A stretch of DNA of 64,000 bases from Pseudoprimorskyibacter insulae (GTDB lineage Bacteria > Pseudomonadota > Alphaproteobacteria > Rhodobacterales > Rhodobacteraceae): NCBI RefSeq assembly GCF_900302505.1, contig NZ_OMOJ01000003.1, positions 186,001 through 250,000 of the forward strand, given 5' to 3'. The notes beneath the pieces were generated by a model. It searched no databases. It saw only the letters and a program-made list of their open reading frames with translations, and was not told the DNA's origin. A program made the translations under genes and the position numbers. Each line of letters opens with the position of its first letter. Positions within the stretch are counted from its first letter, which is position 1. Of this stretch, positions 50,817 to 60,453 are shown in pieces.

Positions 50817-53129
50817 CTAGGCCAGCAGATCGAATTCAACGCCGCCCGCCCGGACCGTGATTGCGGCTTGCGCGTCGCCATCGACCAGCGCCCAAAGCAA
50901 GGCGTTGCTGGGAACGTGGGTGATGAACACCTCTTTGACCGCAGCGTCGCCTGCGCCGGGTGTCGCAGCCCGCTGCACCAAGAAATCGCCCTTCGTTGCG
51001 GTGCCGCCATAGACCAGCACATCGCCTTCGGCGGCGCTATAGTCCTGTATCCAGTCCGACCCATGCCCCGCCGCGCCAAGGTGAAAGAACTGATCCGCGC
51101 CAGACCCGCCGTTCAGCCGGTCAAACCCAAAGCCGCCATTCAGGAAATCATCGCCGTCGCCGCCGAACAGCATATCGCCCCAAGCGCCGCCAGTCAGAAC
51201 GTCGTTGCCGGTGCCGCCCAGCACTGTATCCGCGCCAAAGCCGCCCTCTAGCGTGTCATTGCCCGCATCGCCGCGCAATTCGTCATTGCCGTAGCCCCCG
51301 ACCAAACTGTCATCGCCGTCGCCGCCATAGATCACGTCGCGCAGATCGGCGGCGGTGGTTCCGCCGTTGACCACATCGTCGCCGGGCCCGGCAATCACCG
51401 TATCGGCCCCATCCAGCGCGTTGACCGTGTCATTGCCTGCATCGGCAGTGATCCAGTCCGGGCCGTCGCTGCCACTCAGAACCTCTGCCAAGGCGGTGCC
51501 GATCCGCACGCCGTTTTGCGTCATCGACAGGGTGTAGCCATAGCCCATGTCGCCCTCGGACCATGCAAAGATGTCTGGGCCGAACAGGCTGAACGATCCG
51601 GGCGGCGGCGTGACTTTGGCGAAATAGGTCTTGCCCGGCTCTGGCGTGAAGGTCAGCGTTTCGCTTGTATCCGTCACCGTGGAAATGGCCAGAACGGTGC
51701 CCGTTTCATCGACCAGCGACAGGAAGATCCCTTCCTCTGGTTCGATGGGCGACAAGGTTGGCGCACCCGACCCCATGTCGATCGACAGGGTCACGTCCCT
51801 GCCCGGCTGCGCCACGATGCGCACCCAATCCTCATCGTCCCATTCATCGATGTTTCCGGCAAATTGCCCGCCTGGGCGGATGGCGGATCCGGTCTGCGCG
51901 TCGCCCGCCTCTTCCGGCGTCATGGTCAGGATATAATCGCCACCATCGTAGATTTGTCCGGTCAGCAGGCGGGCGAAATATGTCCCTGCCCCAAGCCCTT
52001 CGGTCAGATACCGCCATTCGCTGCCAAGCCCGCCGTTGACCGGAACCTGCGTGCCATCTTCGTCGAAAATTGCGAACCGCAACCGCGTCAGTTCATCGCC
52101 ACCGGGATCACCACGGAACCGGATCAAGTAATCCGCACCATCGGTGATTTCGAACCGGAAGACATCGATATCGCCGCCATATTGCAGCGTGTCATGTACC
52201 GGCGCATCCGGCGTCAGCATGGATTTGCTGTCCAACGTGCCAAGCACCTCGCGCTCAGCGGTCAGGATGTAGCCGCCCGGACCATCTGCCCCGACCGTGA
52301 TGGCCGTGGGGCCGGTCAGCACGAACTGCGTATCGGTGACGCCATATGACACGTCATATTCATAAGCGAATAGGTCCAGCCCCAAGGCCGGATCCGTATC
52401 CGCCGCCGTGACAGTGACGGTCAGGCCAAAGCCGTCTTCGGGCGTGACATGGAACACATCGTAATCGCCCATGTAGTCGATGCGCGATGCGATCGACGTA
52501 TCCGGTTTGAGAACCGCCACGGAACTCAGTGAATTGCCGACCTCTTGGCGAACGGTCAGCGTGTAATCGGTGACGACACCGCTATAAACGCCGACATAAA
52601 GCAGTTCATCCGCTTCGGGGGTAAAATAGGTGTATGACGGTCCGCTGCCATCATTCTTGATATACCCCGAGACTGTGGCCCCCTCGACCTCGGTCACGAT
52701 CTCATTGAAATAACCAACGCCCGCACGGCCCTGAAACCCAATCACATCCCGGTCGCTCACATAGTCGAACCGGCCATGATAGGCCGTTTCAACCTCAAGC
52801 CGTTCGGTGCTGGCATTGCTGTTGCCGACCTCCTCATAGACACTCAGCGTATAGGCCCCGGCATATCCCGGCACGTAATTGGGCGTGTACATCGCGTAGG
52901 GCTGCGATTTCAGCACCAGCCGGTGATCACCATCCGCCGTCGCGGTGTTTCCGTCCATTCGCGCACCGGTTTGCGAGGCAAAGGACACCGAGATCCCGCC
53001 CGGATCATCGACAGCCCGTTCAAGATCATACCAGTAGTTCTTGCCTGCGGTCAGTTGAAGGATGTAGCGGTCTTCGTCGTAATTGCCGCTAAGGGAATTG
53101 GTGAAGGTTGCAAATGCCGGTGACGCCAT
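50817..53129 (-). CDS. RTX2: secreted protein with pre-peptidase C-terminal-like repeats and RTX end
   Basis: A 770-residue protein. Residues 1-560 consist of about five repeats of roughly 110 residues with the pattern of bacterial pre-peptidase C-terminal domains (GNYDEDRYILQLTAG, HGRFDYVSDRDVIGFQG, SRIDYMGDYDVFHVTP, HDTLQYGGDIDVFRFE, AGNIDEWDDEDWVRI). A short RTX array (AGNDTVNALDGADTVIAG) follows, and then the C-terminal module that is almost the same as in RTX1 (DLRDVIYGG to FDLLA). It should be exported by a type I system and bind calcium. No catalytic domain is seen, so a carbohydrate- or surface-binding role is likely. GAGG precedes the ATG. Confidence 0.83.
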   Translation of the reverse strand: MASPAFATFTNSLSGNYDEDRYILQLTAGKNYWYDLERAVDDPGGISVSFASQTGARMDGNTATADGDHRLVLKSQPYAMYTPNYVPGYAGAYTLSVYEEVGNSNASTERLEVETAYHGRFDYVSDRDVIGFQGRAGVGYFNEIVTEVEGATVSGYIKNDGSGPSYTYFTPEADELLYVGVYSGVVTDYTLTVRQEVGNSLSSVAVLKPDTSIASRIDYMGDYDVFHVTPEDGFGLTVTVTAADTDPALGLDLFAYEYDVSYGVTDTQFVLTGPTAITVGADGPGGYILTAEREVLGTLDSKSMLTPDAPVHDTLQYGGDIDVFRFEITDGADYLIRFRGDPGGDELTRLRFAIFDEDGTQVPVNGGLGSEWRYLTEGLGAGTYFARLLTGQIYDGGDYILTMTPEEAGDAQTGSAIRPGGQFAGNIDEWDDEDWVRIVAQPGRDVTLSIDMGSGAPTLSPIEPEEGIFLSLVDETGTVLAISTVTDTSETLTFTPEPGKTYFAKVTPPPGSFSLFGPDIFAWSEGDMGYGYTLSMTQNGVRIGTALAEVLSGSDGPDWITADAGNDTVNALDGADTVIAGPGDDVVNGGTTAADLRDVIYGGDGDDSLVGGYGNDELRGDAGNDTLEGGFGADTVLGGTGNDVLTGGAWGDMLFGGDGDDFLNGGFGFDRLNGGSGADQFFHLGAAGHGSDWIQDYSAAEGDVLVYGGTATKGDFLVQRAATPGAGDAAVKEVFITHVPSNALLWALVDGDAQAAITVRAGGVEFDLLA

Positions 53130-53396
53130 AACCGCCTCAATCGCTTCAATCTACAAATCCTTGCCCAATCTCTGGATGCCTTCAAATAGCGGCTCAAGGA
53201 TGCAGCCAGTTTTGCCGGTGCACGTTCAAAGGTTAGCAAGGCACGCCGCATCGTCAATACCGCGCCGGGCCATTGCGGCGGCGATCCGCAAATTTTGCGC
53301 GATCCGGTTGCAACCCAAGGCTGAGCCGCTAACCTGTTCAACAAATCTTTTCAATCCACCCTTTGCGCAAAACCGTTCTCGCAGATTGGACGTTTC

Positions 53397-56324
53397 ATGA
53401 CCTTCGCATTCACCACCGGCCTGACCAAAGACCCCGTCGCCTTCAATGAAATCGAACAGACCGGATTGGGCATTGATCTGACGACTGTTTTCCCAAGCGG
53501 GATCAAAATCGGCGATGTGACCTACACGTCCATCCGCATAGGCGGTGAACAACATTTACGACTGTTTTCCGAGGACTCAACAGAAACCGTTGACATCTGG
53601 GCCTTTGCGGGACGCACCACCTCCAGCCAATTTACTGTCGGACCACGCGGGATCACGACCTATTGGAATGACTACGGAGATGGGGATGTTTCGCTCGGCT
53701 ATGGCCTTGATGGATCGTCCGTCATCCTCGATGTGTCGAACATGCCTCATTACAAAGGTCCGAGCGAAGCCTATTCCTATCAGGTTGAACTTATTTATCG
53801 CGGTGGCGCAGATGTTGAGGTGATCTTTCGCTATAGCGATATTCATGGGAATGCCTCCAACTTAGCCGAAAACGGCTTTCTCATCGGCGATGACTTTTAC
53901 CAGCCGCAGTTCGGTCAGGATCAGACGATATATGAACGTGATTGGGATAGCCTTGTCGGCAACACCGGGGTCGAAGGTGTTTGGCAGTTTCGGATCAGCG
54001 ATGGGCAATTGAACCTGGACGATCTGGGCGTTTCGCCGGAAACGCTGCAAGGCACGGATGGCAATGACTCTCTGACCGGGGATTTCATGTCCGATGAACT
54101 GATCGGGCAACTGGGGGCTGACACGCTCACGGCTGGTCCCGGCGAAGATACAATTGATGCGGGCGGCGGGAATGACATGATCCTGCCCGGCAAAGGCACG
54201 GATGCCATCACCACCGGCGACGGGCGCGACAGCGTCGAAGGCTCCGCCAATGATCTGGCGGGCGAAACGGTGCTGGATTTCGCGCCTGAGGATGTGATCC
54301 GCCTGACCGATGTGGCGCTGGGAACCACGGTTCAGTTTCAGCAATTCGCCGGGCGCACAGCCGTGTTTGGCGATCCCACTGGCGACGGCAAGGTTGATTT
54401 CTCGATGTTGCTGGAGGGGAGCTTTGACCCGGCTGCCCTGTCATATGACCTGATTGTCGAATCCGTGTCGGTCTTTGATCCCGACCGCGCAGTTGTTCTG
54501 ATCGGACAACGCGATTTCACAGCCGAAACGCCGGGCCACTTGTTTGGCAATGACCTGGCCAATACGATGAGCGGTACTGCGGGCGCTGACACCATCTGGT
54601 CCGGCGTGGGTGACGATGTGATCCTTGGCGGCTCTGGTGATGACAGCCTAATGGGCGATGTTGGCGACGACACGATCCGTCCTGGACTGGGCCTCGACAG
54701 CATAATCGGCGGCGCGGGCGGCGATGCCATTCTTGGCACGGCGGCGGAGCTGTCGGGCGATACGCTGACCGGCTTTGGTGCAACCGACGGCGTGCGGATC
54801 GAAGGCGCATCCATTGCCGCCTCGGCACGGCTAGACGTTGGCGCGGGCCGCACCATTCTGTTTGCCGACACCACCGGCGATGGGTCCGAAGACTTCAACC
54901 TGACTTTCCTCGGGGCCTATTCGGCCAGCGATTTCGCCATCACGCAAGCGGGCACGGATACGCTTGTCACCCTCACCACGCCAACCGGGACAACCGACTA
55001 TGACACCCTGACCGGAACGCCCTTCGCCGACACCATTCTTGGGTTGGGAGGCCGAGACCAATTGTTCGGGGGCGATGGCGCGGATTCCATCAATGGCGGC
55101 ACCGGCCATGACACAATCAACGGCGGCCTTGGCGCAGACACCCTGACCGGCGGTGACGGCACCGACCAATTCAACGGCACCTTGGCGGAATTGAACGGCG
55201 ATCTGATTGCCGATTTCGACTTTCATGGACGTGTCGTGTTCGAAGCGACCGCATTCGCCGAATGGCGGATCGAAGGCACCGGCACCGGCAGCGCCTTTAT
55301 CGCAACCACGTTGGGCGGCACAACAGATGACTTCCAGCTGAACTTTGCGTTTGACGCGTCTGCTTTGAACATGACCACCAGTGTGATCGGCACCAGCACC
55401 TATCTCACCGCGCGAACCTTCATTGGCACAGAAAACCGAGATGTCGAAACAGGCTCTTATGTCGCGGTCACTTTGCTGGGAATGGGCGGTGACGACTATT
55501 TGGAAGCCAGCAATTATGGCGATCTTCTCGATGGCGGCGCGGGAAATGACGCGCTCGAAGGGAAGAACGGGGATGACACGCTTCTGGGCGGGGCGGGCAA
55601 CGACACCCTGAACGGTGGCCAAGGGTCGGATTTGCTGAAAGGCGGGGCCGGAGACGACTATTTTCTCTTAAGCGTTAATCGATATTCGACCCTTGAGACC
55701 CACAACGACACTGCCATTGGCGGGGCTGGCAGTGATCGGATCATCGGCGGCGCGAAAGGCGATCTGATCTATGGCGGCGGCGAAGATGGGGATTTGGCGG
55801 ACTTCCTCTATGGCCGTGGCGGCAATGACACGATCTTTGGCGACGAAGGCAGCGACGAATTGCGCGGCGATGACGGCGACGACCTGCTGGACGGCGGAAC
55901 GGGCGGCGATTTCATCGTCGGCGGCGCAGGCAATGACACGCTGTCCGGCGGCGCGCATGGCGATATGCTGCTGGGCGGCGCGGGCGATGATTTCCTCAAC
56001 GGTGGGTTCGGGCATGACCGGCTGAACGGCGGCGACGGTGCAGACAGGTTCTATCATCTTGGCAGCCGCGCCCATGGGGCCGACTGGGTGCAGGACTATG
56101 ACGCGGCAGAAGGCGACATGCTTTATCTTGGCAATCCCAATGTCGGCAAAGCCCAGTTGCAGGTCAACTTCTCAGCCGCGACGGGCGCGGGCGATGCCGC
56201 TGTGTCCGAGGCCTTTGTCATCTACAAACCAGATGGCCGCATTCTATGGGCGCTGGTGGACGGGGGCGATCAAGCCTCAATAAATGTGCAAACCGATGCG
56301 GGGGTGTTCGACCTGTTGGCCTAG
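53397..56324 (+). CDS. RTX3: secreted RTX protein with a nidogen-like N-terminal domain
   Basis: A 975-residue protein. The first about 210 residues form a beta-rich domain (GIDLTTVFPSGIKIGDVTYT, then ITTYWNDYGDG and VELIYRGGADVEVIFRYSDI) whose order of strands recalls extracellular NIDO domains; this is a resemblance by eye. RTX blocks follow from about 215, separated by linkers that include two related FxxTxGxG units (near 320 and 500). The C-terminal module (DLADFLYGRGG to FDLLA) is homologous to those of RTX1 and RTX2 but more diverged. It ends four bases before the convergent putR stop. Function is probably adhesive. Confidence 0.83.
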   Translation: MTFAFTTGLTKDPVAFNEIEQTGLGIDLTTVFPSGIKIGDVTYTSIRIGGEQHLRLFSEDSTETVDIWAFAGRTTSSQFTVGPRGITTYWNDYGDGDVSLGYGLDGSSVILDVSNMPHYKGPSEAYSYQVELIYRGGADVEVIFRYSDIHGNASNLAENGFLIGDDFYQPQFGQDQTIYERDWDSLVGNTGVEGVWQFRISDGQLNLDDLGVSPETLQGTDGNDSLTGDFMSDELIGQLGADTLTAGPGEDTIDAGGGNDMILPGKGTDAITTGDGRDSVEGSANDLAGETVLDFAPEDVIRLTDVALGTTVQFQQFAGRTAVFGDPTGDGKVDFSMLLEGSFDPAALSYDLIVESVSVFDPDRAVVLIGQRDFTAETPGHLFGNDLANTMSGTAGADTIWSGVGDDVILGGSGDDSLMGDVGDDTIRPGLGLDSIIGGAGGDAILGTAAELSGDTLTGFGATDGVRIEGASIAASARLDVGAGRTILFADTTGDGSEDFNLTFLGAYSASDFAITQAGTDTLVTLTTPTGTTDYDTLTGTPFADTILGLGGRDQLFGGDGADSINGGTGHDTINGGLGADTLTGGDGTDQFNGTLAELNGDLIADFDFHGRVVFEATAFAEWRIEGTGTGSAFIATTLGGTTDDFQLNFAFDASALNMTTSVIGTSTYLTARTFIGTENRDVETGSYVAVTLLGMGGDDYLEASNYGDLLDGGAGNDALEGKNGDDTLLGGAGNDTLNGGQGSDLLKGGAGDDYFLLSVNRYSTLETHNDTAIGGAGSDRIIGGAKGDLIYGGGEDGDLADFLYGRGGNDTIFGDEGSDELRGDDGDDLLDGGTGGDFIVGGAGNDTLSGGAHGDMLLGGAGDDFLNGGFGHDRLNGGDGADRFYHLGSRAHGADWVQDYDAAEGDMLYLGNPNVGKAQLQVNFSAATGAGDAAVSEAFVIYKPDGRILWALVDGGDQASINVQTDAGVFDLLA

Positions 56325-56328
56325 CCCG

Positions 56329-56799
56329 TCACAGGGTCAGCCCGCCCGCCTCTAGCACGGTTTCCATCGACACATATGTCGAAGTTGATGCCACATGTGG
56401 CAACTGCGAGATTTGTTCGCCCAGCACGCGGCGATAGTCGTTGATATCGCGCGTGCGAACCTTCAGCAGGTAATCAAACCCGCCCGCGATCATGTGGCAA
56501 GCCTCTACCTCGGGGATCAGGCGGACGGCGCGGTTAAAGCCGCGCAGCGATGCCTCGCGCGTGTCGGACAGGCGCACCTCAAGGAAGGCGACATGTTCCA
56601 GCCCCAGTTTTTTCGGCGACAGTTCAGCCCGGTAGCCGGTGATGACGCCCATCGCCTCAAGCCGTTTGACCCGCGCGGTGACGGGCGTTTTCGACAGCCC
56701 CACCGTTTTGCCAAGCGCCGTCATGGAAATCCGACCATCGGTGGCCAGCACCGATAGAATGCGATGATCCATCGAGTCTATCTCGTCACCGCTTTGCAT
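56329..56799 (-). CDS. putR: Lrp/AsnC-family regulator of proline utilisation
   Basis: A 156-residue Lrp-type protein: winged helix (DHRILSVLATDGRISMTALGKTVGLSKTPVTARVKRL, spanning about residues 11-47) and an AsnC ligand domain (EVEACHMIAGGFDYLLKVRTRD). It is divergent from putA, the arrangement of PutR activators in alphaproteobacteria, so it should switch putA on when proline is present. The ATG at 56799 is used; a GTG at 56805 is an alternative. The 117-base gap to putA contains AT-rich inverted segments (TATATTCAAAAATATA, 56846-56861) that suit Lrp binding. Confidence 0.87.
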   Translation of the reverse strand: MQSGDEIDSMDHRILSVLATDGRISMTALGKTVGLSKTPVTARVKRLEAMGVITGYRAELSPKKLGLEHVAFLEVRLSDTREASLRGFNRAVRLIPEVEACHMIAGGFDYLLKVRTRDINDYRRVLGEQISQLPHVASTSTYVSMETVLEAGGLTL

Positions 56800-56845
56800 A
56801 TACACCTACCCAAAACTTGCTAACATTTTGGACGTTACGCCCATT

Positions 56846-56861
56846 ATATTCAAAAATATAG
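56846..56861. promoter_or_regulatory. AT-rich candidate PutR site
   Basis: TATATTCAAAAATATA is a nearly perfect inverted repeat (TATATT/AATATA) centred between the divergent putR and putA genes, 56 bases before the putA start. Lrp-family proteins favour such AT-rich dyads. Confidence 0.45.
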
Positions 56862-56916
56862 GCAAATCGTCCAAGCGCAAGATGCTACACAGATCCAACG
56901 AACAGGAGTGTGGCCA

Positions 56917-59900
56917 ATGATCGACCTCAACGCAGACTGGGACAAGAACAAGCGCCGGGATGAAACCCGCGTTCTGGCCGATTTGATCCAGACCGCCAAT
57001 CTGGACAGCGCCGCGCGGGCCGGGATCGTGGACAAGGCCGCCAAATTGGTCACCCAGATCCGCGCCGCCGCCCACCCCGGATTGATGGAGGTGTTTCTGG
57101 CCGAATACGGGCTGTCAACCAATGAGGGCGTGGCGCTAATGTGTCTGGCCGAAGCCTTGCTGCGGGTGCCAGACCCGACCACCATCGACGCGCTGATCGA
57201 AGATAAGATCGCCCCTTCGGACTGGTCAGCGCATCTTGGGCAGTCGGCCTCGCCCTTGGTCAATGCCTCGACTTGGGGTCTGCTGCTGACGGGTCGCGTG
57301 CTCGATGAGGCCGAACCGGGCGTTGCTGGCACCCTGCGCGGCATGGTCCGCCGCTTGGGCGAGCCGGTGATCCGCAAAGCCGTCAGCGCCGCAATCAAGC
57401 AAATGGGCCGTCAGTTCGTATTGGGCGAAGACATCGACGCCGCCATGACCCGCGCCCGCGGGATGGAGGCCAAGGGCTTTACCTATTCCTACGACATGCT
57501 GGGCGAAGCGGCGATGACCGCCAAGGACGCCGCCCGCTATGCCCGCGCCTATAGTGATGCGATTGCCCGGATCGGGACGGCCTGCAAAGGCAATGACATC
57601 ACCGCCAATCCCGGCATCTCGGTCAAGCTCTCGGCGCTGCATCCCCGGTACGAGGTCGCCAAGACCGACCGCGTGATGGCCGAACTTGTGCCGGTTCTGA
57701 CCGATCTGGCCCGCCGTGCGGCCAAAGCCGGGATGGGCCTGAACATCGACGCAGAAGAGGCCGACCGACTGGCCCTGTCGCTCAAGGTGATTGAGGCCAC
57801 GCTGGCCGATCCGTCGCTTGCCGGTTGGGCGGGCTTCGGCATGGTGGTCCAAGCCTACGGTCGCCGCGCCGGGGACGTGGTCGATGCGCTTTATCGCATG
57901 GCCCAAACCCATGACCGCCGCATCATGGTTCGTCTGGTCAAAGGGGCCTATTGGGACACCGAAATCAAGCACGCCCAAGTACAGGGGCTTGCCGATTTCC
58001 CGGTCTTCACCCGCAAACCGGCCAGCGATGTCAGCTATATCGGTCTTGCGCGCAAACTGCTGCTGATGACCGATCGCATCTACCCGCAATTCGCCACGCA
58101 TAATGCCCATTCCGTCGCCGCTGTTCTGGCGATGGCCGCGGACCTGCCGTGCGAGGCTTTTGAATTTCAGCGCCTGCACGGGATGGGAGAAGCGCTTCAT
58201 ACCATTGTTCTGAATAGTGAAAACACGCGCTGCCGCATCTATGCCCCCGTCGGGGCGCATCGCGATCTGCTGGCCTATTTGGTGCGGCGGCTGTTGGAGA
58301 ATGGGGCGAATTCGTCTTTTGTGAACCAGATCGTAGATACCGCCGTTCCGGCCTCGGTCGTGGCGGCCTGCCCGTTCGAGGCGCTGTCGATGGATCAGGG
58401 CGCACCTCTGCCAACGGGTGCCGATCTTTTCGCGCCGGAGCGGCAGAACTCCAAAGGGGTCGATCTGAGCGACATAACGCAGCTTGCGCGGATCAATGCC
58501 GCGCGGCTGCGCCCTGCCCCGATCGCCGTCACGCCAATCATCGACGGCACCCCAAGCGGCGGCGAGGCGCAACCGCTCACCTCGCCCAGCGATGCGGCGG
58601 TCATCGGTCAAGTTACGTTCGCCTCAAGCCGCGATGTGGACACCGCCCTTGCCGCCGCCGCGCCTTGGTCCGCCGCCCCGCAGGACCGCGCCGCCATCCT
58701 GATCCGCGCCGCCGATCTGTTCGAAGCGGGCTTTGGCGAGGTCTTCGCGCTTTTGGCGGTTGAGGCGGGCAAAACCCTTGCCGATGCTGTGGCTGAACTT
58801 CGCGAGGCGGTGGACTTTCTGCGCTATTATGCGGTGCAGGCCCGATCACTGACTGCCCCGGCGCGAGGCGTGTTCACCTGCATCAGCCCGTGGAATTTCC
58901 CGCTGGCTATTTTCAGTGGCCAAATCGCGGCGGCCTTGGCGGCGGGCAATGGAGTTCTGGCCAAACCGGCCGAAACAACGCCCGCCATCGCCGCGTGGGC
59001 CGTGGCCAAACTGCACGAGGCCGGGGTACCCCGATCTGCGTTGCAGTTGCTGCCCGGTTTGGGCAGTGTCATCGGCGCGCGCCTGACCTCGGATGCGCGC
59101 GTGAACGGTGTGGCCTTCACCGGCTCCACCGCCACCGCCCGGCGCATTCAGACCGCCATGGCCAAGGGCTGCGCCCCCGGCACGCCCTTGATTGCGGAAA
59201 CCGGCGGGCTGAACGCGATGATCGTCGACAGCACCGCCCTGCCCGAACAGGCCATCCGCGATATCGTCGTGTCGGCCTTCCAATCAGCGGGCCAGCGCTG
59301 TTCGGCGCTGCGCTGCCTTTACGTGCAAGAAGACATCGCCCAACCCTTTTTGACCCTTCTGACCGGCGCGATGGATGAGCTATCGCTTGGCGATCCATGG
59401 GCGATTGCGACCGACATTGGCCCCGTCATCACGCGCGAGGCGGCGGATCAGATCAACGCCTATGTTGAGGGCGCGGCCAAGGATGGCCGGTTGCTGCATC
59501 GGCTGACTGCTCCGACGACAGGATCGTTTGTCGCCCCAGCCCTGATCCGCGTATCGGGTATCGGCGATCTGGCCCAAGAGGTGTTCGGCCCCGTCCTGCA
59601 TGTGGCCACTTTCAAGGCACGTGAGATTCCGCAGGTGATCGCGGCGATCAATGCAACGGGATATGGGCTGACCTTTGGCCTGCACAGCCGGATCGACGAC
59701 CGGGTGCAAACCATTTCCGAAGCCGTTCATGCCGGGAACATCTACGCCAACCGCAATCAAATCGGCGCGATTGTCGGCAGCCAACCTTTTGGCGGCGAAG
59801 GGCTTTCTGGCACCGGCCCCAAGGCGGGCGGCCCGCTTTACCTGCCGCGCTTTACCGTTTCCCAAGCGGATGAGACGACAAGCGCATGGGACCAGCCTGC

Positions 59901-60345
59901 GCAGTTTGAGGCTTTGACCGCTGCCCTGCGCGCCACCAATGCCACGCCATGCGCCGCGCAAGTGCAAACCCTGCCCGGTCCTACGGGCGAGTTGAACCGC
60001 CTGACGACCCAGCCCCGGCCCGCCTTGATCTGCGCCGGTCCCGGAGCGGAGGCCGGCAATGCGCAACGCCGCATGATCGAGGCGTTTGGCGGGCGCGCGG
60101 TGCTGGCACATGGCCAAATCGCGCCCGAGGATCTGCAGCGCCTGCCCGACATCGGCGGCGTGATCTGGTGGGGCGACACCGACACCGCCCGCGCCTACGG
60201 CCAAGCCCTCACGGGCCGCAACGGTCCCATCATCCCGCTCATCACCGACCAGCCGGACAAAGCACACGCCTGCTACGAACGCCACCTTTGCGTCGACACC
60301 ACCGCCGCAGGCGGCAACGCAGGCCTATTGGCCGGTGCGGAATAG
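56917..60345 (+). CDS. putA: Bifunctional proline dehydrogenase / L-glutamate-gamma-semialdehyde dehydrogenase
   Basis: A 1142-residue PutA. The proline dehydrogenase barrel (about residues 130-470) shows RLVKGAYWDTEIK and YPQFATHNAHS; the aldehyde dehydrogenase half (about 530-1000) shows CISPWNFPLAIF, GVAFTGSTATARR, the glutamate in AETGGLNAM and the catalytic cysteine in SAGQRCSAL. It oxidises proline to glutamate with FAD and NAD, channelling the intermediate. There is no ribbon-helix-helix at the N-terminus, so it is not its own repressor, consistent with the divergent putR. The ATG at 56917 has CAGGAG ahead. About 130 residues beyond the dehydrogenase resemble the C-terminal domain of long-type PutA. 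Confidence 0.95.
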   Translation: MIDLNADWDKNKRRDETRVLADLIQTANLDSAARAGIVDKAAKLVTQIRAAAHPGLMEVFLAEYGLSTNEGVALMCLAEALLRVPDPTTIDALIEDKIAPSDWSAHLGQSASPLVNASTWGLLLTGRVLDEAEPGVAGTLRGMVRRLGEPVIRKAVSAAIKQMGRQFVLGEDIDAAMTRARGMEAKGFTYSYDMLGEAAMTAKDAARYARAYSDAIARIGTACKGNDITANPGISVKLSALHPRYEVAKTDRVMAELVPVLTDLARRAAKAGMGLNIDAEEADRLALSLKVIEATLADPSLAGWAGFGMVVQAYGRRAGDVVDALYRMAQTHDRRIMVRLVKGAYWDTEIKHAQVQGLADFPVFTRKPASDVSYIGLARKLLLMTDRIYPQFATHNAHSVAAVLAMAADLPCEAFEFQRLHGMGEALHTIVLNSENTRCRIYAPVGAHRDLLAYLVRRLLENGANSSFVNQIVDTAVPASVVAACPFEALSMDQGAPLPTGADLFAPERQNSKGVDLSDITQLARINAARLRPAPIAVTPIIDGTPSGGEAQPLTSPSDAAVIGQVTFASSRDVDTALAAAAPWSAAPQDRAAILIRAADLFEAGFGEVFALLAVEAGKTLADAVAELREAVDFLRYYAVQARSLTAPARGVFTCISPWNFPLAIFSGQIAAALAAGNGVLAKPAETTPAIAAWAVAKLHEAGVPRSALQLLPGLGSVIGARLTSDARVNGVAFTGSTATARRIQTAMAKGCAPGTPLIAETGGLNAMIVDSTALPEQAIRDIVVSAFQSAGQRCSALRCLYVQEDIAQPFLTLLTGAMDELSLGDPWAIATDIGPVITREAADQINAYVEGAAKDGRLLHRLTAPTTGSFVAPALIRVSGIGDLAQEVFGPVLHVATFKAREIPQVIAAINATGYGLTFGLHSRIDDRVQTISEAVHAGNIYANRNQIGAIVGSQPFGGEGLSGTGPKAGGPLYLPRFTVSQADETTSAWDQPAQFEALTAALRATNATPCAAQVQTLPGPTGELNRLTTQPRPALICAGPGAEAGNAQRRMIEAFGGRAVLAHGQIAPEDLQRLPDIGGVIWWGDTDTARAYGQALTGRNGPIIPLITDQPDKAHACYERHLCVDTTAAGGNAGLLAGAE

Positions 60346-60453
60346 AACCCATCGCAACCGGGGCGCCCCATCAAATGACGCGCCCCGCGCGGGCCTGACA
60401 GGCGCTGCGGGCCAGCCAGGTGTCGGGCTTAGGCCGTGTGATGGCTTATACGA

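Noticed and set aside
42926-56324. Regular short repeats that could suggest a CRISPR array or satellite DNA
   Set aside because: The repeats are in frame, about 27 bases long and encode GGxGxDxLxG nonapeptides within long genes; there are no constant direct repeats with unique spacers and no cas genes.
60360-60386. A hairpin (GGGGCGC/GCGCCCC) after putA as a terminator
   Set aside because: The stem is short for its 13-base loop and no T-run follows on either strand, so it was not listed as a feature.
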